A DNA stretch of 18,930 bases, from assembly GCA_900545085.1 (NCBI GenBank), contig UQXU01000027.1, positions 1-18,930 on the forward strand. Direction: 5' to 3'. The translations under genes and the position numbers were made by a program. The stretch comes from an uncultured Eubacteriales bacterium (GTDB lineage Bacteria > Bacillota > Clostridia > Christensenellales > Christensenellaceae). The notes below the pieces were generated by a model that was not told the DNA's origin, searched no databases, and saw only the letters and a list, made by a program, of their open reading frames with translations. Positions 7,803-13,718 of this stretch are shown here, piece by piece. The first letter of the stretch is position 1; every line of letters begins with the position of its first letter.

Positions 7803-7900
7803 GTGAACGAGAGGCGAAGCCTCTTAGGGCTTCAGTGGCGGATTGCACCGCCACTGAAGGCTTAGATGTCCTCCGCCTTAGGCGGAGGACATCTGTTCAC
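7803..7900 (+). repeat. 98-base four-way-junction inverted-repeat element
   Basis: The outer arms GTGAAC (7803-7808) and GTTCAC (7895-7900) are perfectly complementary and enclose three adjacent perfect hairpins: 6 bp with a GAA loop (7810-7815/7819-7824), 12 bp with an ATTGCA loop (7830-7841/7848-7859) and 14 bp with a TTA loop (7864-7877/7881-7894). Nearly every base is paired, and the 14-bp hairpin abuts the closing stem, as in a stacked four-way junction. There is no T-run, no ribosome binding site and no convincing open frame. It sits between thrS and the infC promoter. It could be a palindromic interspersed element, a structured 3' end of the thrS mRNA or a small RNA. I do not recognise it as a named family. 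Confidence 0.7.
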
Positions 7901-7919
7901 GGTTATATTTTAAAAAAGC

Positions 7920-7948
7920 TTGACACGAAGCGGCAGATCGTGTATACT
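7920..7948 (+). promoter_or_regulatory. Sigma-A promoter of infC-rpmI-rplT
   Basis: TTGACA (7920-7925), a 17-base spacer and TATACT (7943-7948): eleven of twelve consensus positions. The predicted start near 7955 gives a leader of about 145 bases before infC. Confidence 0.92.
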
Positions 7949-7954
7949 ATTTTA

Positions 7955-8053
7955 GGTATCAAGTAGAGGCTGCCCGCTTCTCACCGAATGGTTGTCGTAT
8001 CGATTCGGTTAATAATGAGTGTTTTACGCGGGTGATCTATGCCCGCGTTTTTT
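7955..8053 (+). promoter_or_regulatory. infC leader attenuator (L20-leader type)
   Basis: The leader contains an intrinsic terminator, CGCGGG (8027-8032) with CCCGCG (8042-8047) and six T residues (8048-8053), ahead of infC. An upstream copy of the 3' arm, TGCCCGC (7971-7977), repeats TGCCCGC at 8040-8046, so it can pair with the same GCGGG strand (8028-8032) and break the terminator. Between them ACCGAAT (7983-7989) and ATTCGGT (8003-8009) form a hairpin that brings the competing arms together. Autogenous control by ribosomal protein L20 of such infC-rpmI-rplT leaders is established in B. subtilis. That L20 acts here is inferred from gene order and structure. Confidence 0.85.
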
Positions 8054-8099
8054 ATTGTAAAACAGCGCGCGGCGAAGTTATAAAAGGGAGGCGTTTTAA

Positions 8100-8606
8100 A
8101 TAGCTAACGAACTGTACATCAATGAGCAGATACGAGACAGAGAAGTGCGCCTGATAGGTCAGGACGGCGAACAGATGGGCATAATGCCTACGTCGCAGGC
8201 TCTGGGCATCGCGGAGAACGCAGGACTCGATCTCGTCAACATTTCTCCAAAGGCGCAGCCGCCTGTATGTAAAATAATGGACTATGGCAAATATCGCTTC
8301 GAGCAGACAAAGCGTCAAAAAGAAGCGAAAAAAAACCAAAAGACTATCACTATTAAAGAGATGCGTCTTTCTGCTACGATAGATAAGCACGATCTTGAAG
8401 TTAAGGCTAAGAATGTAATGAAATTTCTCGCATCCGGCGATAAAGTCAAAGTGTCCATTCGTTTTAAAGGACGTCAGCTGAGTCATACGGAGAATGGTCT
8501 CGATGTTATGAACGCATTCCTCGATATGCTTGATGGCGTAAATGTAGAACGTGCGCCGAAAATGGAAGGCCGCAGTATGTTCATGATACTTGCACCGAAA
8601 AATTAA
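8100..8606 (+). CDS. infC: Translation initiation factor IF-3, with AUA start codon
   Basis: IF-3 binds the 30S subunit, prevents early joining of 50S and rejects wrong start codons and initiator tRNAs. The protein is 168 residues when started at the ATA at 8100: a stop (TAA 8097-8099) lies directly before it, GGGAGG (8086-8091) is 8 bases away, and the translation begins (M)[19 protein letters not shown], the normal IF-3 N-terminus. The first conventional codon, GTG at 8145, would remove 15 conserved residues and has no ribosome binding site. A non-AUG start of infC is established in E. coli (AUU), where IF-3 discriminates against its own mRNA. The N-domain, the lysine-rich linker ('[20 protein letters not shown]') and the C-domain ('[17 protein letters not shown]') are all intact. 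rpmI and rplT follow in the same operon. Confidence 0.95.
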   Translation: MANELYINEQIRDREVRLIGQDGEQMGIMPTSQALGIAENAGLDLVNISPKAQPPVCKIMDYGKYRFEQTKRQKEAKKNQKTITIKEMRLSATIDKHDLEVKAKNVMKFLASGDKVKVSIRFKGRQLSHTENGLDVMNAFLDMLDGVNVERAPKMEGRSMFMILAPKN

Positions 8607-8647
8607 AAAGATTATTACCTATATATTTAGGAGAGGAGGGCAATAAA

Positions 8648-8845
8648 ATGCCGAAGATGAAAACACACAGAGGAGCGGCTAAGCGCTTCAACGTAACAAA
8701 GTCCGGTCAAATTAAGAGAGCTAAGGCTTTCAAGAGCCATATTCTCAATAAAAAGACTACAAAGAGAAAGAGAAACCTCAGAAAGGGTACATACGTAGAC
8801 CCGACGGTTAAAAAGACAGTTCGCACGCTCGTTCCGTACAAGTAA
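8648..8845 (+). CDS. rpmI: 50S ribosomal protein L35
   Basis: This is a 65-residue, strongly basic protein beginning '[17 protein letters not shown]', with '[11 protein letters not shown]' in the middle, the standard L35 sequence and length. It is part of the large ribosomal subunit. A strong GAGGAGGG ribosome binding site stands about 7 bases before the ATG. It lies 41 bases after infC and 22 bases before rplT in the conserved infC-rpmI-rplT operon. No separate promoter was seen, so its level should follow the infC leader attenuator. Confidence 0.98.
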   Translation: MPKMKTHRGAAKRFNVTKSGQIKRAKAFKSHILNKKTTKRKRNLRKGTYVDPTVKKTVRTLVPYK

Positions 8846-8867
8846 TCTGACAGGAGGTTTTTAAACA

Positions 8868-9224
8868 ATGGCAAGAGTTAAGAGAGCAGTTAACGCTCAT
8901 AAGAAGCGCAGAAAAGTATTAAAACTGGCTAAGGGCTATTATGGCGCGAAGTCCAAGCAGTATCGCACAGCTAAAGAAGCTGTAATGAAGTCTCAGAAGT
9001 ACGCTTACATCGGCAGAAGACTGAAGAAGCGCGACTTCCGCAAGCTCTGGATCGCTCGTATCAATGCGGCAGCAAGAATCAACGGCATCAGCTATTCCAG
9101 AATGATGGACGGTCTGAAAAAGTCTGGTATTGAGATCAACAGAAAGATCCTTGCAGATATGGCTGTAAACGATGCAGCAGCTTTCGCTAAGCTCGCAGAG
9201 ACAGCTAAAAAGGCGCTGGCATAA
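8868..9224 (+). CDS. rplT: 50S ribosomal protein L20
   Basis: This is a 118-residue basic RNA-binding protein with the usual N-terminus '[19 protein letters not shown]', '[19 protein letters not shown]' and the C-terminal globular half ('[20 protein letters not shown]'). L20 is an early assembly protein binding 23S rRNA. In Firmicutes it also represses its own operon by binding the infC leader, so it is the likely ligand of the attenuator at 7955-8053. AGGAGG lies 9 bases before the ATG. A terminator-like hairpin follows at 9250-9280. Confidence 0.98.
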   Translation: MARVKRAVNAHKKRRKVLKLAKGYYGAKSKQYRTAKEAVMKSQKYAYIGRRLKKRDFRKLWIARINAAARINGISYSRMMDGLKKSGIEINRKILADMAVNDAAAFAKLAETAKKALA

Positions 9225-9249
9225 ATATTTTTTTGATAGATACGCACAT

Positions 9250-9280
9250 CCCGAAATCTTTGATTTCGGGGTTTGCTTTA
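9250..9280 (+). terminator. Terminator after rplT
   Basis: CCCGAAATC (9250-9258) and GATTTCGGG (9262-9270) form a 9-bp perfect stem with a TTT loop, followed by GTTTGCTTT. The T-tract is interrupted, so some read-through into the methyltransferase is likely; that gene's ribosome binding site begins just after it. Confidence 0.75.
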
Positions 9281-9290
9281 TGAGGCTGAA

Positions 9291-10034
9291 ATGTACGATA
9301 TCACAAGCAGCAAGAACGCATATGTAAAGCTTCTGCGTTCGCTGAAAAATAAAAAAGCCCGGCAGCAGGAGGGCTTGTACGTTGCGGAGGGGAGTAAATG
9401 CTCTATTGAGGCGCTGATAAACGCCGAGGTACAGACCTTGCTTACGACAGATGCGCAGTCTGAAGCAGCGCGCATTGCTCTGGAAAACGGCGTAGAAGTA
9501 AAGACGGCGCCGCCGGAGATACTCCACGCGGTCAGCGAGGCGAAGAACTTAAATACAGAGCTGGCAGTAGTCCGAATGAAAAATGCGGTCATAAGCGGAC
9601 AGGGTTTGATAATAGCTCTCGAGGATGTATCAGATCCGCAGAACATAGGAACTATAATACGAACTGCGGACGCTGTAGGCGCGGCGGGGGTTCTGATGTC
9701 TGAGCGATGCGCAGATTATACTTCTCCGCGTGCTGTTCGCGCGTCTATGGGCAGCTGCTTTCATATTCCCGTAGAGACGGCGGAATGTTTCAGAGAGAGG
9801 CTGAAAGAGCTTTCTGAAGGCCGCGTTGTAGTTGCGGGACATCTTCGCGGGCAGGGCAGTTTGAATCCGTCGAGAGACGCCGTGCTGCTTATAGGGAATG
9901 AATCACGGGGCTTGACAGACGAAACGGCGGCTCTGGCGGACGTGCTGTATCGCATACCGATATTCGGAAAAGCGGAAAGCCTCAACGCGGCGGTCGCGGC
10001 GGGAATAATGATGTATAAGCTTATAGGCGAATAA
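9291..10034 (+). CDS. TrmH/SpoU-family RNA 2'-O-methyltransferase
   Basis: This 247-residue enzyme uses S-adenosylmethionine to methylate a ribose 2'-OH in rRNA or tRNA. The N-terminal SpoU substrate-binding domain covers about residues 1-90 ('GLYVAEGSKCSIEAL' at 28-42). The SPOUT knot domain follows with motif 1 'DPQNIGTIIRTADA' (115-128, with the catalytic Arg), motif 2 'IGNESRGL' (201-208) and motif 3 'IPIFGKAESLNAAVA' (222-236). I start at the ATG at 9291, with GAGG 5 bases upstream. A TTG at 9273 in the same frame lies inside the rplT terminator and lacks a ribosome binding site. A methyltransferase of this type behind rplT is common in Clostridia. The target nucleotide cannot be told from sequence alone. 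Confidence 0.95.
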   Translation: MYDITSSKNAYVKLLRSLKNKKARQQEGLYVAEGSKCSIEALINAEVQTLLTTDAQSEAARIALENGVEVKTAPPEILHAVSEAKNLNTELAVVRMKNAVISGQGLIIALEDVSDPQNIGTIIRTADAVGAAGVLMSERCADYTSPRAVRASMGSCFHIPVETAECFRERLKELSEGRVVVAGHLRGQGSLNPSRDAVLLIGNESRGLTDETAALADVLYRIPIFGKAESLNAAVAAGIMMYKLIGE

Positions 10035-10135
10035 ATAACGGGAAACTAAAAAACGCAGCTGTGAAATTTGAGGTGTCTGAAACGCCTCCAAAAAAGTTAG
10101 ACAATATTTTGAAGTAAAAACTGTTCAAGCAATCG

Positions 10136-10190
10136 AAAGGGCTTGTTGTCTGTGAAGAACGGGCGGCGAGCCCTTTAGCTTTGCTTTTTT
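10136..10190 (+). terminator. Probable terminator after the methyltransferase
   Basis: AAAGGGCT (10136-10143) and AGCCCTTT (10169-10176) form an 8-bp stem with a long 25-base loop, followed by AGCTTTGC and six T residues (10185-10190). The loop is long for a terminator, so confidence is moderate. A second small hairpin, ACACCGG/CCGGTGT (10194-10200/10209-10215), follows with a T-rich tail. Confidence 0.5.
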
Positions 10191-10228
10191 GATACACCGG
10201 CTATTGCACCGGTGTCTATTTCTTATTG

Positions 10229-10279
10229 AAAACACCCCATCTGTCATTCGGTATACCATACTGTCTGACAAATGGGGTG
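10229..10279 (-). terminator. Long inverted repeat, probable glmS terminator
   Basis: CACCCCAT (10233-10240) plus TGTCA (10242-10246) pair with TGACA (10266-10270) plus ATGGGGTG (10272-10279), 13 pairs with one mismatch. The 19-base loop contains the palindrome GGTATACC (10250-10257). Read on the minus strand the hairpin is followed by TTTTC and lies 35 bases beyond the glmS stop, so it may end that transcript. It may also be the inner end of the proposed mobile-element remnant. Confidence 0.6.
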
Positions 10280-10313
10280 CAGTTCATTTTGTACTCGCGT
10301 CTGCGTTTTTTTA

Positions 10314-12137
10314 TTATTCTACTGTTACGGATTTGGCGAGATTTCTCGGCTTATCCACGTCGCAGCCCTTCTGCACTGCGGCGTAATAAGCGAACATCTG
10401 CATGGGGATAACGCCGAGCATCGGAGCGAATATATCCAGCGTATCAGGTATTATAAAGCAGTCGTCCATCTGATCCGCTGAGGCTGCGTCTTTGTTTTGA
10501 AGTACGCCCAGGACGAACGCTCCGCGCGCTTTGACCTCTTGAATATTGCTTACGGTTTTCTCCAAAAGAGTGTGCTGAGTTGCGAGAGCGACGACGAGAG
10601 TGTTGTCCTCTATGAGAGCTATCGTACCATGTTTGAGCTCTCCGGCGGCGTATGCCTCGCTGTGTACATAAGAGACTTCTTTTAATTTCAGAGACGCCTC
10701 CATAGCCAAAGCGTAGTCCATGCCGCGCCCGATGAAGAATGTCGATTTGTCGCGGAAACGGCGTGCCGCGAATCTCTGTACGCTCTCCTTGCTGTCCAGA
10801 AGCTGCTTTGCTTTCTCGGGGATTGCTTTCAGCTCAGCGAGCAGCTCAGAGGCCTTGCTTTCGGAAATCTGACCTTTGATTTGAGCTATTCTTATGGCAA
10901 GCAGATAGATCACCAGAAGCTGAGTAATGTATGCCTTTGTAGAGGCGACGGATATTTCCATGCCGGCTTGAGTATAGATGACCGCGTCTGCCTCGCGAGA
11001 GATCGTGCTGCCTTTTACGTTGGTTATTGCAAGCACCTTGAGCCCCTGGTTTTTCGCTTCGCGCATGGCGGCGATAGTGTCTGCCGTTTCGCCTGATTGG
11101 CTGATGACAATAACGAGAGTGTCCTTGCTCAGTATTGGCTTTCGATAACGAAATTCAGATGCTATATCTACTTCTACGCTGACTCTGGCGAGGTTTTCTA
11201 CAACGTATTTGCCGACGTGACCGGCGTGGCTCGCTGTGCCGCAGGCTACGAAAAATATCTTGTTTGCCTCGGCCAGCATTTGGTCGCTTACGCCTGTTTT
11301 GCTCAGGTCTATGTTGTCCCCGTCGAGCAGGCTCATAAGCGTGTCGTAAAGAGCCTTGGGCTGTTCGCTGATTTCCTTTATCATGAAGTGCGGATAGCCG
11401 CCCTTCTCGGCCTGAGACGCATCCCAATCCACGGTGTCGGGAGTGCGGTGCAGGCGCTTTCCGTATTCGTCGAACAGCTCGACTTTATCGCGGGTGATTA
11501 CTGCGATCTCGTTGTCATGGAGAAAGTAGACGCTTTTTGTGTACTCGAGAATAGCGGGTACGTCAGATGCAATGAAGTTTTCTCCGCTGCCGTAACCGAT
11601 TACGAGCGGGCTGTCTTTTCGGACGGCGATGAGTTTGTCAGGTTCTTCTTCGCAGATGACTCCGAGCGCATAAGAGCCTTTCATCATTTTGAGAGCGCCT
11701 TGCAGAGCGACCATTAGATCGCCTTCGTAAAAGTAATTTATAAGATGAGCTATTACTTCCGTATCTGTCTGCGATACGAAGCTTATTCCTTTTTTTTCAA
11801 GCCATTCGCGCAAAGTGCTGAAGTTTTCTATGATGCCGTTGTGAACTACGGCTATGTCTCCTGCGGTGTTAGTGTGCGGGTGGGAGTTTATATCGGACGG
11901 CTCGCCGTGTGTCGCCCAGCGGGTGTGACCTATGCCGGCTGTGTGCGTGCTGCTTTTACCTTCGAGCAGAGATTCGAGATTGGTGAGTCTGCCTTTGGCT
12001 TTTATGACGCTGAGCTTTTCGTTTTTGAAATACGCTACGCCTGCGCTGTCGTAGCCGCGGTATTCCAGTTTATGAAGCCCGCCCAGAAGCACGGGGAGAA
12101 CATCTCTGTCGCCTATGTATCCTACAATACCACACAT
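10314..12137 (-). CDS. glmS: Glutamine-fructose-6-phosphate aminotransferase (isomerizing)
   Basis: This 607-residue enzyme makes glucosamine-6-phosphate from fructose-6-phosphate and glutamine, the first step to UDP-GlcNAc for peptidoglycan and other wall sugars. It starts MCGIVGYIGD; Cys2 becomes the N-terminal nucleophile of the glutaminase domain (2 to about 215). Two SIS domains follow, the first with 'ACGTASHAG' and 'VISQSGETADT', the second with 'FIGRGMDYALAMEASLKLKE'. The C-terminus 'DKPRNLAKSVTVE' is canonical. AAGGAGG stands 8 bases before the ATG and overlaps the glmM stop region, and the gap to glmM is 13 bases, so the two genes form an operon. There is no space for a glmS ribozyme directly before this gene. 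Confidence 0.98.
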   Translation of the reverse strand: MCGIVGYIGDRDVLPVLLGGLHKLEYRGYDSAGVAYFKNEKLSVIKAKGRLTNLESLLEGKSSTHTAGIGHTRWATHGEPSDINSHPHTNTAGDIAVVHNGIIENFSTLREWLEKKGISFVSQTDTEVIAHLINYFYEGDLMVALQGALKMMKGSYALGVICEEEPDKLIAVRKDSPLVIGYGSGENFIASDVPAILEYTKSVYFLHDNEIAVITRDKVELFDEYGKRLHRTPDTVDWDASQAEKGGYPHFMIKEISEQPKALYDTLMSLLDGDNIDLSKTGVSDQMLAEANKIFFVACGTASHAGHVGKYVVENLARVSVEVDIASEFRYRKPILSKDTLVIVISQSGETADTIAAMREAKNQGLKVLAITNVKGSTISREADAVIYTQAGMEISVASTKAYITQLLVIYLLAIRIAQIKGQISESKASELLAELKAIPEKAKQLLDSKESVQRFAARRFRDKSTFFIGRGMDYALAMEASLKLKEVSYVHSEAYAAGELKHGTIALIEDNTLVVALATQHTLLEKTVSNIQEVKARGAFVLGVLQNKDAASADQMDDCFIIPDTLDIFAPMLGVIPMQMFAYYAAVQKGCDVDKPRNLAKSVTVE

Positions 12138-12150
12138 GTGCTGAGCCTCC

Positions 12151-13497
12151 TTAATTTAATTTAGATTCTATAAGTTTCGCGAGAGTTACGGCTTTTTGCT
12201 CTATGTCTTTTCTATCCTGACCTTCGAGCATAACGCGGATCATGGGCTCTGTGCCGGAGGGGCGGACGAGAACCCTGCCATGTCCCTGCATTTCTTTTTC
12301 GAGAGCGGCGATACTGTCGGCGATTTCCTCGTCTGATGCGAAAAGCTCTCTGTTTTCAGATTTAATCTTGGCGTTGACGATAACCTGCGGGAGAATATCG
12401 ACTATGCCGGCGAGGTTGGAAATGCGTACGTTATTGCGCTTCATAACGGATAGAAGCTGAAGCCCGGTCAGGATTCCGTCGCCTGTGGAGTTGTAATCGA
12501 GGAAGATTATATGCCCCGATTGTTCCCCGCCGAAGTTGTAATCGTCAGAAAGCATTTTCTCCAGAACATATCTGTCGCCGACGTTTGTTTTTATGACGTT
12601 TATGCCGAGTTTATTCATACCCAGCTCCAGACCGAGATTGCTCATAACTGTAGCTACTATTGTATTTTTCCTGAGCATGCCGCGCTGTTTTGCGTCGTTA
12701 GCGCAGATAGCCATGATTCTGTCGCCGTCTATTATTCGTCCGAATTCGTCCGCTGCGATGAGTCTGTCTGCGTCGCCGTCGAAGGCCAGACCTATGTCCG
12801 CGCCCAGCTCGCGAACCTTTGTTGCGATTTGAGCGGGATAGGTTGAGCCGCAGTTATCGTTAATGTTGGTACCGTCAGGCACGTTGTAAAAAGGATAAAC
12901 GGTAGCGCCCAAACTTTCAAATATACGCGGTGCTATTTCGCTTGCAGCTCCGTTTGCACAGTCGAGCACGACTTTTATACCTTTCAGATCCGTATCTATT
13001 GTAGACTTGAGAAAATCTGCGTACTCGTCCTTAGCTTTTTTCAGCTTGACGATGCGCCCTACGTCAGTGCCCGACGGCAAATTGCGGTTCATTTCCTCGC
13101 TGAGCACGAGCTTTTCTATGCTGTCTTCTACGTCGTCGGGGAGCTTGTAGCCTTTTCCGCCGAAGAATTTAATCCCGTTATATTCTACGCTGTTGTGCGA
13201 TGCGCTTATCATAACGCCTGCGTCAGCCTCGTAATAGCGTATCAGATGCGCCACGGCAGAGGTAGGGATCACTCCGAGCATTGACGCCTCTGCGCCGGCA
13301 GAGCAGATGCCTGCGAGCATTGCACTCTCCAGCATATCGCCGGAGATGCGGGTGTCCTTAGCCACCAGAATTTTTGCCTTGTGAACTGCGCCGGTCAATA
13401 CTTTTGCACTTGCTTGACCGAGCTTAAATGCCATATCACATGTGAGCTCTGTATTGGCTACTCCGCGTACGCCGTCCGTTCCGAACATTCTTGCCAT
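12151..13497 (-). CDS. glmM: Phosphoglucosamine mutase
   Basis: This 448-residue enzyme converts glucosamine-6-phosphate, the GlmS product, to glucosamine-1-phosphate for GlmU. It begins 'MARMFGTDGVRG'. The phosphoserine loop 'MISASHNSVEYNG' has the catalytic Ser at residue 100, the Mg2+ loop 'FDGDADR' has D240, D242 and D244, the sugar-binding 'GGEQSGHI' follows, and the C-terminal phosphate-binding loop is 'RPSGTEPMIRVMLEG'. GGAGG stands 6 bases before the ATG. It is the first gene of the glmM-glmS operon, driven by the promoter at 13571-13598. Placing consecutive enzymes of one pathway in one operon agrees with the assignment. Confidence 0.98.
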   Translation of the reverse strand: MARMFGTDGVRGVANTELTCDMAFKLGQASAKVLTGAVHKAKILVAKDTRISGDMLESAMLAGICSAGAEASMLGVIPTSAVAHLIRYYEADAGVMISASHNSVEYNGIKFFGGKGYKLPDDVEDSIEKLVLSEEMNRNLPSGTDVGRIVKLKKAKDEYADFLKSTIDTDLKGIKVVLDCANGAASEIAPRIFESLGATVYPFYNVPDGTNINDNCGSTYPAQIATKVRELGADIGLAFDGDADRLIAADEFGRIIDGDRIMAICANDAKQRGMLRKNTIVATVMSNLGLELGMNKLGINVIKTNVGDRYVLEKMLSDDYNFGGEQSGHIIFLDYNSTGDGILTGLQLLSVMKRNNVRISNLAGIVDILPQVIVNAKIKSENRELFASDEEIADSIAALEKEMQGHGRVLVRPSGTEPMIRVMLEGQDRKDIEQKAVTLAKLIESKLN

Positions 13498-13510
13498 ATA
13501 TATCCTCCAA

Positions 13511-13553
13511 ACAGCTATTGCTGTAATAAGCTTTCGCGCTCCAAAAAAGCGCG
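13511..13553 (-). other. Two small hairpins in the glmM leader
   Basis: On the minus strand the 5' leader first has CGCGC/GCGCG (13549-13553 with 13535-13539, 9-base loop TTTTTTGGA), then ACAGC/GCTGT (13520-13524 with 13511-13515, 4-base loop), ending a few bases before the GGAGG. They could affect mRNA stability or ribosome access. No known riboswitch was recognised. Confidence 0.35.
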
Positions 13554-13570
13554 TTTAAATAACACATTCC

Positions 13571-13598
13571 ATTATAACACAGAGATTAGAATAGTCAA
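13571..13598 (-). promoter_or_regulatory. Sigma-A promoter of glmM-glmS
   Basis: On the minus strand TTGACT (13598-13593), a 16-base spacer and a perfect TATAAT (13576-13571). The predicted start near 13564 gives a leader of about 65 bases. Confidence 0.88.
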
Positions 13599-13665
13599 AA
13601 CGTTATTGGCTGTTCATGGAAATTTTATATATCTTTTATATAGTATGACGCGGCTTTTAGAAATG

Positions 13666-13695
13666 ATAAAAACGGCACAGCTTTTGGCTGTGCCG
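13666..13695 (-). terminator. Terminator of the rubrerythrin-fusion gene
   Basis: On the minus strand a perfect 9-bp stem CGGCACAGC/GCTGTGCCG (13687-13695 with 13673-13681) with a 5-base loop is followed by five T residues (13672-13668). It lies 23 bases after the stop codon. Confidence 0.93.
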
Positions 13696-13718
13696 CTGAT
13701 ATGATTTAATGATAAGAA

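Larger units (their letters stand above)
10070..10286. mobile_element. Possible IS3-like remnant or MITE in the intergenic stretch
   Basis: The gap between the methyltransferase and glmS has no convincing gene. Its ends carry related inverted sequences: GTTAGACA (10096-10103) preceded by CTCCAAAAAA, and TGTCTGAC (10262-10269) followed by AAATGGGGTGCAGTTCA. Read from outside inward, both run GC-rich, then A/T-rich, then GTYAGACA. Such ends resemble my recollection of terminal repeats of some IS3/IS150-group elements. Several more hairpins fill the interior (10070-10088, 10136-10176, 10194-10215, 10233-10279). No transposase fragment can be read and no target duplication was found, so this is a weak call. 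Confidence 0.3.

Noticed and set aside
7803..7900. The four-way-junction element considered as a tRNA or tmRNA-like gene
   Set aside because: Arm lengths of 6, 12 and 14 bp do not match tRNA geometry, and there is no T-loop consensus or CCA end.
7652..7966. 104-residue plus-strand frame across the end of thrS and the hairpin element
   Set aside because: It overlaps the end of thrS in another frame, runs through perfect hairpins and the infC promoter, and has no protein-like pattern.
8052..8486. Minus-strand frame of 144 residues over the infC leader and gene
   Set aside because: Overlaps the attenuator and the conserved infC coding region, and has no ribosome binding site or recognisable domain.
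10189..10481. Short plus-strand frames over the intergenic repeats and the end of glmS
   Set aside because: Three overlapping frames of 60-70 residues without a ribosome binding site, partly antisense to glmS; no transposase motif could be read.
11097..11717. 206-residue open frame on the plus strand inside glmS
   Set aside because: Entirely antisense to glmS, which has a complete canonical sequence; the translation has no recognisable domain.
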